Positions 1 through 11,307 of a DNA stretch of 64,000 nucleotides are shown piece by piece. The notes beneath the pieces were generated by a model that searched no databases, had not been told where the DNA came from, and worked only from the letters and a program-made list of their open reading frames with translations. Origin of the DNA: Thuidium tamariscinum. Lineage: Eukaryota > Streptophyta > Bryopsida > Hypnales > Thuidiaceae. The stretch is from positions 4,092,001 to 4,156,000 of the forward strand of contig OX344751.2 in the NCBI GenBank assembly GCA_947034885.2. Reading direction: 5' to 3'. Made by a program: the position numbers and the translations under genes. Every line of letters begins with the position of its first letter. Within the stretch, counting starts at the first letter, position 1.

Positions 1-640
1 GATATGAAAGATGAATAAAGATGGAATTAAGTTAATATAGAGTATTGGTCGATCATTATCCTATAGTAATGTAGATCTTTTTGAGGCTTAGGAAAAGGTA
101 CTAATGATTTTTATTGATGTATTATTATAACAGTTGTTTAGATTTTAGAAAGAAAATTTGTTGATAAAAATCTTTGCTACACTAAATTTTATTTTGGTTG
201 ATCATGTCTTGTAGCATTATAAGTCTTCTCAAGGTCAATAGGAGGCCATCAATTATTCCCTCTTCATTTTTAAGTCAATCGACTTGTTTAAATTTTAGAA
301 AAAAATTTGTTTGTATGATTTCATTATATATGGAAAGAACTTAGTTGCACTAAATTTCATTTTGTTCATGAGTATCTTATAGTAGCATAGGTCTTCTCAA
401 AAGCCAATGTAGGCACCTACAATTTTGTCTTAATGTATCAATAATGGAACTTGTTAAGATTTTTTTTCTTAAAATTTGATTGATAGGGATTACTTTTGTA
501 AAGAATGAACTTCTTTACACAAGATTATTGATTAGTTGACTCATTATCCTCTTGTTCATCCAATGAAGGAATTCATTTCTTCTTTCTTGATCCAATGGTT
601 GTTTATTTATCATCTTAAAACAATATTTGTCAAGCATTTT
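1..640. repeat. Dispersed repeat, second copy near 16495-17400
   Basis: Positions about 335-640 match about 16495-16766 and 17313-17420 in the same orientation. Shared phrases include ATGTATCAATAAT, TTGATAGGGATTA and TTCTTGATCTAATGG (last with one change). The second copy is split by an inserted element (16767-17312). No coding potential is visible. Positions 1-335 are AT-rich with weaker similarity to the rest. Confidence 0.55.
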
Positions 641-882
641 TAGATTTTTGTAAACACTCTCCTTGGTCTTGCTTCTTAGTATTCCTCGGCGCCGAGAGGA
701 GTCCCACGGCTCCAATAAAATTATTATTGCAATTTTTTTTTGGCCGAGGGACTCCCCTCGGCGCCAAGGGGAGTCCACAATTGCGGGGGAAATTTTTTTT
801 TTTTTTAATCGGAGCTGTGGGACTCCCCTTAGTGCCAAGGGGTACTAAGAAGCAAGACTAAAGAGAGTGTTCACAAAAATCT
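641..882. mobile_element. Foldback/MITE-like inverted repeat, ~75-bp arms
   Basis: The left arm (641-718) begins TAGATTTTTGTAAACACTCT and contains CTTGCTTCTTAGTA. The right arm (about 803-882) is its inverted copy, ending TACTAAGAAGCAAGACT then AAAAATCTA. The centre repeats GGGGAGTCC motifs with C/G-rich palindromes (CTCGGCGCC), unlike the AT-rich surroundings. A decayed relative lies around 17390-17475. The open frames crossing the hairpin are by-products of the palindrome. Confidence 0.6.
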
Positions 883-2879
883 AAATTTGTAAAATAACTT
901 CATTTGATTTCAAAAAAATTATAATTAGTCACAAATTTTTTTTTTCATAAAATCTAGAAAAGTACAATAAATGGTAAAACAAAGTTATTCAAGGGACCAC
1001 GGTAATAGATCCACGATAATAGTTCCACGGTAATAGGCAGTAAAATTTACCAAAGTGAATCAAATTTGGCCAAAAGTTTTAGATGGAATCTTCAAAAAAT
1101 TGTGTAGGCTCGCAAGCTCACAAGCTTACGCTCATAGGCTCACAAAATAGCAACCCTGGTTTTTGGAGTAAGCATAGTCAAGGAACTTAAGAACTTTAAG
1201 CAAAAAAATGACACCTAGACATTGAATGTAACATAAACTAATGGATGAATATGTACAATAATCATTTACCTCACTAATAATCAAATTTTCAATTTGTCTC
1301 TCTGGGTCCAAATAAGGTAATAGGAGCCACCCATGCCAATTCTTTAGGTCCTTTTGGAGTTTTTTCTGAAAATTTTATAAAACGGTTTATTCAAAAACAT
1401 CATCATTTTCATCAAAATTAGTTCAAAAACTTATTCAAGGTTTTCAACAATGACCAATTCTATTCAAAGTATCATTAATTTCTATTGAAAAGTTCCTATA
1501 TGGGTGATTGCAAGAAACGTCGGTCCTATTCTTCGTCACAATTGGAGTGATGTCGTACTTTTCTGCTATAACTTTTGAATCTAAAGACCTAAAAATATGA
1601 AATAATTAGTGGACCTATCTAACTTGATGGTTTTCACATCCCTTATTTTTCAGAAATTAAAAAATTCATTTTATATTTAAAAATCATTTTTCTTAATTTG
1701 TCACAAACTGAGGTTTAGGGGTTTTTACTACATTTGGAGTCCCCAAATTTAATGACCTAAAGCTGAAAATTTCATGGTGCATTTGCATAGTAGGAAAGCA
1801 TATTCCTACCAAAGGAAATCTAAAAATACATTATTTTATGTTCTCATGCGTGCAAACAACACTCCCATTGCATGCAATTTTTGAACATTGATGATGGTAC
1901 TAAGATAATTTTTTTGGTAATAACTCATCACCATCAACTCTATCCAAATGTCCAATTTTTAGATTTAATAAAAATAACTTTTCCTATTTTTTACAAATTC
2001 AAATTCAAATATGCCCATTTTCATAAGTTTTGGCACTTTTCTAATTCTCCTACTTAAAGAATTTTCCAAAGCTTTTCCTTCATAGGGTACCTTCTTCTTT
2101 AAGGTATATGCATTTTACATATTTTTCATGTTTTCTTAAAATTGTTTTTCTAATTAAATAGTACTCCTGAAAAAAAAGCATCCAAATCCAAAATGCTACA
2201 AAAATGTACGCCCTCTCTTGCAATGACCCATATCCTCTACTTTAAAATTCAACAAAGGAGTAAAAAGGATTGGTTACATGTATTTTTTTGTGCTTAGTTA
2301 AGACAACAAGACATCATAAACTATAAAGTGTTCAAACATGACACTATAACATTTATGATTCATGAGGCATGATTTTTAAAAACAAATCTATTAAAATTTG
2401 AGCTTTATAATCAATAATGGTCCCTAAAAAGGAACGGTTATGCAAAATTGACTTCTATTACCTCATTTAGACCTCTCAATAGTCCCTAAAATGTGTTCAA
2501 TAGAAAATTGTGTAAAAATCATATCTTGTTCTACCAAGAAAAATCTCTTGTTCCACCAAGTTCTCAATTCATCTTCTAAGTACATCTCAACATCACCTTA
2601 GAAAACACTTTCTAGTAATTAGAGATCTCAAACCACAAGTCCATAAGCAATGCAACAAATCCAACTTTTACAAATTTGTAAGTTGACCAAAGGACTCATG
2701 CAAAAATTTTAGAATTGTCATATAAAGATTTAGGAGGATCACATTGCAAAATTTTCCAAATGTAGAAATCCAAACAAATCCTAGATGGAACAAAAAAATG
2801 GCCTAGAATCCAAAATACTTGTAAGACCCCTTAAAGACTCCAACAAATTCTTGATTATACTTCCTCAGAGATTCAAGTA
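883..2879. mobile_element. Intergenic AT-rich sequence with a GGGTGATTGCAAGA-type element at ~1502-2233
   Basis: No gene is recognised. TGGGTGATTGCAAGA at about 1502 and TCTTGCAATGACCCA at about 2219-2233 form imperfect terminal inverted repeats of a ~730-bp element. The same TIR type recurs at 24373-26460, 30793-31530, 32366-33100, 59614-60275 and 60744-62130. Decayed LRR sequence from the TNL begins near 2880. Confidence 0.5.
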
Positions 2880-5436
2880 GTTAAAATTTTTGAGGTCTCC
2901 AAATGGAATTGGTAGCTTCTCAAACTTGAAACAAACCTAGAAATTCAATACTCCTAAGAGGCTCAATATTTCAAGAGATCCAAGTAAGCTTTGAATAGTC
3001 TACTTCCATTTAGATCCAAGCTAGTAATTAAAATTTTGAAGACCTCTAAATGAATTTGGTAGCTTCTCAAGTTTAGAACACCCTTATAGATCCAATACCT
3101 TTATGCTGATCAATGTTATGAAGATTCAAGTTAACTTTGAATTCTACTTTCTTGAAGACCAAAGTACTTCAAATTTTGGAGGCTTTGAAATGAATGTGAT
3201 AGCTTCTCAAACTTAGAACACCTTGCAAATCAAAATCTTTTGTAAGGCTCAATCTTCCAAGAGATTCAAGTAAAACTTGGATTCCATTTCCATCAAGATA
3301 CAAGTCTCGCAAATTTTGGAGTCCTCCAAATGAAAGTGGTAGATTCTCAAGCTTGGAACAACCACGCAAATCCAATTCCTCTATTAGGCTCAATCTTCCA
3401 AAAGATTCAGGTAAACTTCGAATCCCACTTTCAACCAAATTCAAGTTGTTCAAATTTTGGAGGTCTCCAAATGAATGTGGTAGATTCTTGAGCTTAGAAC
3501 AACCTTGCAAATCCAACACTTCTAAGTTGCTCAATGTTCCAAAAGATTTAGGTAAACTTTGGATTCTACTTCTATTGAGATCTAAGTTTTGCAAACTTTG
3601 GAGGCCTCCAAATGAATTTGGTAACTCTTCAAAGTTGAAACACCATCGCAAATCTAGGACTTCCAAATTGCTCAATGCTCCAAAGGATTTAGGTAAACTT
3701 TAGATCTTACTTTCAGCAAGATACAAGTTTCACAAATTTTGAAGGCCTCCAAATGAATTTGGTAGTTTCTCAAACTTACAATACCATTGCAAATCCAACA
3801 CTTCCAAGTTGCTCAGTGTTCCAAAAGTTTCACGTAAACTTGAGATTCTACTTCCATTGAGACCCAAGTACTTCAAACTTTGGAGGTGTCCAAATGAATT
3901 TGGAAGATTCTCAAATTTAGAACAACCCCACAAATCCAACACTTCTAAATTGCTCAATGTTTCAAAAGATTCAGGTAAACTTTGGATCCCACTTCCATGG
4001 AGAATCAAGTGGTTCAATCTTTGGAGGCCTCCTAATGAATTTGGAAGATTCTCAAGCTTTGAAAATCCCTTCAAGATCAATCCTTCTAAGAGGCTCAATG
4101 TTCCAAATGATTCAGGTAAACTTTGGATTCCACTTCCATTGAGATCCAGCTTATTCAAATTTTTTAGGCCTCCAAATGAATTTGGCAACTTCTCAAGTTT
4201 AGAACAACCTTGCAAATTCAATACTTTTATGAGGTTTAATCTACCAAAAGATTCACATAAACTTTGGATTCCACTACCATTGAAGTCCAAGTTTTGTAGA
4301 TTTTGGAGGCCTCCAAATGAATTTGGTAGCTTTTCAAGCTTGGAACACCACCGCAAATCCAATACTTCCAAATTGCTTAATGTTCCAAAAGATTCAGGTA
4401 AACTTTGGATCCCACTTCCATGGAGAATCAAGTGGTTCAATCTTTGGAGGCCTCCAAATGAATCTTGTAGTTTTTCAAGTTTGGAACACCCTTGCATTTT
4501 CAATATTTCCAAATTGCTCAATGTTCCAAAAGATTGTGGTAAACATTGGATTCCACTTCCATTGAGATCTAATTTATTCAACCTTTTGAGGCCTCCAAAT
4601 GAATTTGGAAGCTTTTCAAGCTTACAACAACCTTGCAAATCCAACACCTCTAAGTTGTTCAATTTTTGAAGGCTTCCAAATGAACATGGTAGATTCTCAA
4701 GCTTCCAACAACCTGACAAATCCAACACTTCCAAATTGCTCAATGTTCCAAAAGATTTAGGTAAACTTTGGATTCCACTTCCATTAAGATCCAAGCTTTT
4801 CAAACTTTGGAGGCCTCCAAATGAACATGGTAGCTTCTTAAGCTTAAAACAACTTTGCAATTCTAACACTTCTAAATTGCTCAATTTTCCAAAAGGTTCA
4901 GGTAAACTTTGGATTCCACTTCCATCAAGATACAAGTTTTTCAAATTTTGGACGCCTCCAAATGAATCTGGTAGCTTTTCAAGCTTAGAACACCCACGCA
5001 TATCCAACACTTCAAGGTTGCTCAATGTTCCAATAGATTTAGGTAAATTTTGGATTTCACTTTCATCTAGATCTAAGTTTTTCAAATTTTCAAGGCTTCC
5101 AAATGACTTAGGTAGCTTTGAGAGTCTATGAAAATAGCTTAGATTTAATACTTCTAACTTCCTCAAATTTCCAAAAGATTCAAGCAATCTATCTAGTGTA
5201 GCATCCTTCCAAAATAATATCACCAACTCACTATTTTCAAGCGCCTCTGAAAATTGTCCAATTGGTTCTTCATGATTTTTCATGTAATCAAGCCAATGCA
5301 ATTTTTTTGGAAGTGATGACATTGTAAAGAAGCCGCCTTTCCATTTCAATATACGCAATCCTTTCATGAAAGAAAGATCAACTTGAATTCCAAGACTTGG
5401 AGGAAGGATCAAAGTTTGAAGAGAATGTGGTAGTGG
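2880..5436 (-). repeat. Tandem LRR array, ~141-bp (47-residue) unit, about 15 recognisable copies
   Basis: The LRR exon is built from a repeated pair of leucine-rich repeats with a consensus like SKLEKLPNSFGGLQNL plus LDLNGSGIQSLPESFG plus TLSNLEVLDLQGC. About 11 units lie in the open stretch 3733-5436. Three to four more lie at 3170-3700, and frameshifted relics continue to about 2880. One unit (around 4640-4690) lacks one of its two LRRs, so CSFGSLQK runs straight into LNNLEVLDL. That is the deletion expected from unequal pairing between half-units. The regular periodicity also produces long antisense open frames on the plus strand; these are not genes. Confidence 0.9.
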
Positions 5437-7017
5437 CTGTATAGACACATCCAAAAGAAATCAAATAAACTTAAATGCTTGCTCTTGGATCATATTAATA
5501 CTAAACTCAAAATGAATGTATTGCACACTTTGATTACTAAACTAGAGAAAGACTATGTACACAACAATTGTATCGGATTGTCAAACAATTAGTAAGAATG
5601 AACATTGCTCTTGTATTCTATTCAATTTTCTTTCTATAATATGCCATAAAAATATTTACATAATAAAAACTTGTTAGAATAATTAACCAAACTAAAGTTC
5701 AATGGTTACCAAACATACCTCATTTTTTTTCAACAATGTCATGGATTCAAACCCCCACAAACGTTTGCAAATACCGACACTTGCTTTTTCTTGCTTAGAA
5801 ATTGCACGGCCCACGTCTCGCAAGTGGTCATGCATACTAAAGGTACCTATTGCATCCACTCTAATCAAGGCCTTTTCCACAAGGCTCCACACACCTAATG
5901 TTGCAAACCAACCTTGAGATTTCCAAATAAGTTTAGCCAACTCCACAGATGCTCCCAATAATGCACATGCAATGTCCAAAAACATTTATTGATGTTGTTC
6001 TTCAAGAGCATCATAGCTGATACGAAGACATTCAAATATCTTCCTCTCATCCATTATTGCGCCACAATTCAATTTTTCCAAAACTTCTATCCAAATCTTC
6101 ACATCTTCTTCATCTCTCAAAAGAGATCCACAAACCTTCAATACCAACAGAACTGCACCACATGCCATACTCACATCTCCAACAAGACCTCCAAATCTTG
6201 GTGGTATTTTCCAATTACCTCCAAATGCATGATATGTAAAGACACTTTGAGAATCGTACTTGCTCAATAATTGAACATCGTGAGTGTGAATCTCATGATT
6301 GGCATAAAATGAAGTTCGCTTCTCGAATACACAACGGTCTCCAGAAGTGACAATGCACAAGCTTCCTTCCTTCAACATTTTGCGCGATATCAAATAATCC
6401 ATCTCATCATTGTCACGAACATCATCCAATACCACAAGAATAAGTTTCTTAGATAGCCTTTCCTCAAGAATTATCTTACCCCTTGATTTGTTTAGAATGT
6501 TTTTCATTGACTCATTCTCACACAAAGTCTTCGAAATATGATTTTGAATACTTGTCACACCACCTTGATTCACCTTCTCAACCACATCCTCCACGTAACA
6601 CCTTGCATCAAATCTTCTCCTCAATTGATTGTATAACTCTTGGGCTAAAGTGGACTTTCCAATTCCACCCATTCCCCACAATCCCAACATTAACACTTTT
6701 TTTCCATCAATGGTTTGAATGAGGTTCTTAGCAACTTACTTAACACCCACAATATGATCACCCACATCCAAGGGAAGGGGCTTATTTGCCAATTCAAAGA
6801 TCTTTCCAACCACTTCCGACACCAAGTCCTTTTCCAACATGCAAACAAAATTTAAAAGGATTTCATTCCCAATAAAAATAATGTCAAATTCAACATCAAC
6901 TACAAATACTTCATAAGATAATAAGATATAGTGGATTTAACCACATATTTACCTCTTGTCTCCTACATTATACTCCCAACCATTCAATTTTGAAGCTATT
7001 TTCAAATTTGCCTTTCA

Positions 7018-7673
7018 TTCTTCTATATTTGTTGAAGCATGCCTCTCCATCAACTTTTTTAATCCAACAACTAATTGACCTTTTTCTGGATAACTCAGTT
7101 CCCAAGGTTGAACTTTGTAGAAGATGGGTAGCATTTTCATTGAAGTAGAGTCCAACATTACATGCAATTCTTTCAAACACCACTCTGATTGTACAAAACT
7201 CTCTAAAAATATAACTAGGGCTAGCGGCGTTGTCTTAATAGCATGATCAATGCATTTCCAAGCATCTTGACCTTTGCCAATGGATATGCAATCCAAAAAG
7301 GGACATAGCCCAACTTGTTTTAGAGCTTCAAATAAATAGCCCACAAAACCTCTCTTGGTATCAGGGCCTCTATGACTAATGAAAACATCATAGTCTCCAA
7401 ATTCACCTAGACACACCAATGATTGATCTTATTGACAAGTCAACATGTCCAAATTTCATCAAATAAATAATGTTTGCAATGACATTCAAAGATAAGAATT
7501 ATAAAACCAAAAATGATGGTACTTCAAAATTCAATAACAAAAGCATAGGTTAGTTGTGACACCAAAGGTGAACTAACCATACCTTTTGTTGCACACAATC
7601 TTTTAAAAGGCCTTGCATCACTTTCACACAATCTCTTTGCATCACTAGTGTCATTCTCCATATCACTTGCCAT
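7018..7673 (-). CDS. Possible TIR-only protein (160 aa) from the first two exons of the broken TNL
   Basis: Joining exon 1 (7583-7673, 91 nt) to the TIR exon up to the TGA (7018-7406, 389 nt) gives exactly 160 codons. The donor reads AAAG|GTATGG and the acceptor TCTAG|GTGAAT, which rebuilds the junction CATKG-EFGDYDVF. The product holds most of a TIR domain: alphaA/betaA YDVFISHRGPD, a BB-loop-like SIGKGQDAW, betaC ALVIFLESF and SEWCLKEL with the putative NADase Glu. Plant TIR-only proteins are known to be active NADases and cell-death inducers. Expression here is inference. The stop lies well upstream of the next exon junction, so nonsense-mediated decay may remove the mRNA. It may simply be part of the pseudogene. 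Confidence 0.4.
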
Positions 7674-9461
7674 ACTACTTTTAGCTTGAAATTTATAGCA
7701 ATGACTACAAGAAATGACTACAAGAAATGAAAAAAGTGTTTCCAATTGGGACAAAATACACTAGTTTGTAATTCACCTACTCAAGTCATTGGCTTCTTCC
7801 AACTTTTGAATTCCAAATTCCAAGGAAATTCATACCAATGCAACATACAAGATAATTGATAAACACATATTTATGGCTTGAATACTCACATATATTGCCA
7901 GTTGACTTGTCCCTTCTTACTAAAGAGTAGTCTTCATGAATCATGATGTGAAAGAAGAGTTTGAAGATACAAACTTCATATAGTTGTTGTGTGTTGCAAA
8001 AAATGTGGTCCTCATGAAATCTCTTGATAAATTAAACTCTTGAAAAATATATGAAATTATCCCCTGTAGATCAAATGGAAGTAACATCCACCAAAGCTCC
8101 TCATAAACCCTCTGTACAACTCACAACAATAGTTATCATATGAGCATCAAGGTATTATCAATGACACCAAGGTCCTCAACAAATGCATGCTCCACATATC
8201 ATTCCTTGTTAATATGCACACTTGGATACAACAAAAAGAAACAAATTCTTAATCTACAAGAAAGAACAAACTAGATTGGACAATTTGATAAGAAAATACA
8301 AACTTAATTATTACAAACATAAAAATTCAAGTAAGTTGCTCAATTGTAACATTTGCTAGTGGATGCTACAAAAAGCCACATTGACCCTATCAAGCAACTA
8401 ACTTCTTAAGCAAAATGACTTGCAAAACATGGTAAGAGCAATGTTCTTCATTGATTTTAGAGATGAAGAATATGACCCCATCTGAATCCAACTTTTCACA
8501 GTGTAATCAATGAAAGTTGCTAGTATATAAACACATATTGTTGATAATTAAAAATTGAAGAATAGAGTCTTCAAAGAATATCCAACTAAGTACATAGCAT
8601 ACGCAACATCCTTATCCGCACCATGCCATAAGAAGCTATTGTGCACCTCAAGGTGTTTCAAGTCCAACTACATGAGCCTGATGGCACAAACTTGACCCAA
8701 GAAAACAAAAACAAAAAATTGCTAAATATAGAAGTAAGAACAAATTTGACCTTCATTTCTGCTTCCTAATCCTAATCCATATCTTAGATTGAAATCATAG
8801 GACAAAAGATACAATCATGAATCTTCAACACAAATAAAAGGATCTAACCTCTCCGGACAAGTCAAGAGTGACTGTACATAAGATCTGTAATATTATATAT
8901 ATATAAACTTAACTATCATGAAGTAAGACAAACAATATAGTTAATTACTTGAGCGCAAAGGTTCCTAGGATCTAGATCTAGTCCTTTAACCCCTGAGTGC
9001 CAAGCCTATGTTCAATTGTTCACTAAAACTCAAACCTTTTTATACTCATTTCAATTAAACTATCACTTAAAAAAAGATCCACATTAATACTTGACCATAT
9101 CTATTGGTAGTAGAGACATACCCAGAGGCACATGGAAAAGGACACATCTTATTGACCGTACCATTGACAAGATTATAATAGTCAAACAAGGACATCTTTC
9201 AAAATTGAGAGGTGATATTTTCACCTATAGGGCACTTAAGGGGTGAAGCAACATCCAGGGAACGCTTACTCTTGGCTATTAAAGGAACGGGCTTCATAAT
9301 GACTGGAGTGTCTCGTAAGAAGTTTTATTTTACAACTGTCGAAACCTTCAACATCAAACTGGAATAAGTTTCTCAATTCCCCTAACATTGTCCACAACTG
9401 CCACAACTTGTGTGGTTTTGCGGGGTAGCAAGAAAAGTAAAATTTGATGTGATCTACGAGT
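7674..9461. other. Intergenic region with one repeat copy (8980-9245)
   Basis: No coding region is supported. Positions about 8980-9245 are a copy of a ~250-bp element bounded by AACCCCTGAGTGCC and GGCACTTAAGGGGT. Its core ACTCATTTCAATTAAACTATC recurs at 26620-26885 (inverted), 26866-27115, 28990-29255 and 56935-57185. The stretch just upstream of the TNL start may hold its promoter. I see no convincing core-promoter signal. Confidence 0.5.
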
Positions 9462-9773
9462 ATGGCAAATTTTTAAAAAATGGCGATATTCACTATGCCA
9501 TTTTTCGGACCGCGCGGTCCAAACTAAAAGCTAACATCTAGGATAGATATAGATTTTTGGACATCTAAGATATATGTAGATTTACAAAATCTATGACGTC
9601 TTTACAGTTTAGACCTCATGGTCCAAAACATCTTGGACTAGTATAGATTTGAATCATCTACAATACAAATAAATTTCAAAAATGTATGACAGGTTTAGAT
9701 TTCGGACCTCGCGGTCTGAACTGTAAAAATTGCCAAATTAATGGCATATCGCCGTTTTAATGAAATTCGCCAT
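9462..9773. mobile_element. MITE, ATGG(C/T)-(A/G)AATTT family, 312 bp with GAGT target duplication
   Basis: The ends are inverted repeats: ATGGCAAATTTTTAAAAAAT on the left, and on the right a sequence whose complement starts ATGGCGAATTTCATTAAAAC. Both flanks carry GAGT (9458-9461 and 9774-9777), a 4-bp target duplication. Subterminal CGGACCGCGCGGTCC and CGGACCTCGCGGTC are also inverted. Relatives lie at 35124-35329, 62487-62769, about 34090-34354 and about 46735-46995. No coding capacity is seen. Confidence 0.75.
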
Positions 9774-11299
9774 GAGTCAGTTCAAAACATGACGAAATTT
9801 TTCATACTGGTCAAGCAGATTTGAATCCGTTGAGAACGAAGCAACTTTCTAACAAGTCTCAAGGTCAACATTAAAGACTCTTCAAGAAGGAAAGAGAGAA
9901 TGACTGCAGTTTGATATGCGGAGATGAGCTGAGGCAAAAGTAAGCACAAATATATGGGGTAACAAGACAGGGATACTAAGAAAATCTACGCACACTCAGA
10001 GGAAGCAAGAGGTGTACTTCCAAACACATGCAATAAAATAAGCAACTGAAAATGGAATGAAACATAAAATTTTGTTTCCTCGTAAACCTAAACTGAACTG
10101 AAGGGATACCAGCCTCGACCAATTGACTTCTCCGTTATTGGGAGTGATTTTGTTATTCAATGGTCTCAAAGTCACTCTGATTCACTGAAGAGGCAGGGAT
10201 CGGTCTAATGAATAATACTGAGATTCATAGGTGTTGGCAAGCCTTTAGTGGGGTTCAATCATGGATTTGAAACAATGCTGACATGATCTAAACCATTTTG
10301 AATATGATCAACCCAGAACTAAGCCCATCCAAAAGCATCACATGAAAACAAGAACATTCATGAATCCATTGATCCTTTCGCCAAAAACTATGGCGCAAGA
10401 AATGTCAGGTAGTGGATCTTGCACACATCATTCCTCCTAGATCTGCATGTCAAGAAATACACACCAGAAACCTTCATTCACAGGCAATTCCAATGGGTTG
10501 CATATCAGATAAGAGAACACGAACCACATGCAGTTTTATAGTAAATCTGTTCAATACAATCATATGCTGTTGGATGCTGTACAAAGTCACACCTGCCGAT
10601 TAGGCAACCAACTTGATAGCAAAATGACAGGCACAACGTACAGGGCAAGGGATGACGACGGCTAACTAGGGTTACCAGAAACAAATCTTTCTATGTGCAA
10701 ATACGGTCTCTAAACAGCCTCTTTAATGTTATGAAGGAAACATAAAGGCTAAGCAGATTAGAAACAATAAAAAAATCAGATTAGAGATTCTGTTTGTCGG
10801 TAATCCTGCTGCTTGAAGATTCGTTAAGAGGGTTACAACCTGATCATATCCGGACATCAAAATGACACAAATGTATAAACACTCTAATTAGGATTAAGAA
10901 TCCGCACCAGTGACACACACGCAAGGAACACACACACAACACCGATTCCAGATAGAACAACACTAGTTCAAACCCTACGCATTCGAACAGGAAATATCCA
11001 AGATATCCGAAAATCCGTCGTAGAGCAAGAACTAATGAGCGCGACATTCAAATCCTAGTAAGAAACGCACGATCTCTGGAGATCAACAAACTCATACTGA
11101 CGGGTAGGTTGGCAAAAAAAACCCAAACGCAGTACAAACCCTCCCACACAAAATTGAAGGCTCAAAACTACGCACAATTAGAATCCCAGAAAAACAAAAC
11201 TCTAAGCAAAGCACCAGGAACTCTCATAACAAGGTGAAGTGGCGAAGACCTGAAAGCCCAATCGAGAGTGAAGGACATCCAAACGGGTGACGCACATGA
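9774..11299. other. Intergenic/host sequence left of the hAT element
   Basis: No gene is recognised. From about 10400 to 11300 the sequence is less AT-rich and of lower repeat density than its surroundings. It includes a CA-rich patch near 10915-10945. An 80-codon-scale open frame on the minus strand would run across 12697-12546 and 11299-11202 if the hAT element were removed. It has no ATG at its head and no recognised domain, so I do not call it a gene. Confidence 0.4.
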
Positions 11300-11307
11300 G
11301 CCGTGCC

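Larger units (their letters stand above)
2880..7673 (-). pseudogene. TIR-NBS-LRR (TNL) disease-resistance gene, multiply disrupted
   Basis: This is an intracellular immune-receptor gene of the plant TNL class. Exon 1 (7583-7673) starts at ATG 7673 and encodes MASDMENDTSDAKR and onward. The TIR exon (6953-7406) has YDVFISHRGPD and SEWCLKEL, which contains the usual catalytic Glu. The NB-ARC exon (about 6838-5719) has P-loop GMGGIGKST (6649-6675), kinase-2 LILVVLDDV (6418-6444) and MHD (5827-5835). The GLPL motif is degenerate (GAVLLVLKV). The LRR exon runs from 5436 to about 2880. Introns are 7407-7582, about 6839-6952 and 5437-5718. Lesions: TGA 7015-7017, TAA 6736-6738, TAA 5986-5988, TGA 3730-3732, TAA 3700-3702, a 1-nt deletion near 3219 and a likely lost acceptor at 6839-6840. 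The reading frame resumes correctly after each stop, so these look like point mutations in a once-intact gene. Full-length function is very unlikely. Confidence 0.9.

Noticed and set aside
515-848. Open frames on both strands around 515-848
   Set aside because: They arise from the palindrome of the foldback element.
3353-5131. Long plus-strand open frames (up to 286 codons) over 3353-5131
   Set aside because: They are antisense to the LRR array and owe their length to its 3-base periodicity; no independent domain.
2880-5436. Regular short repeats suggesting a CRISPR array
   Set aside because: The repeats are contiguous LRR coding units without spacers, in a plant genome.
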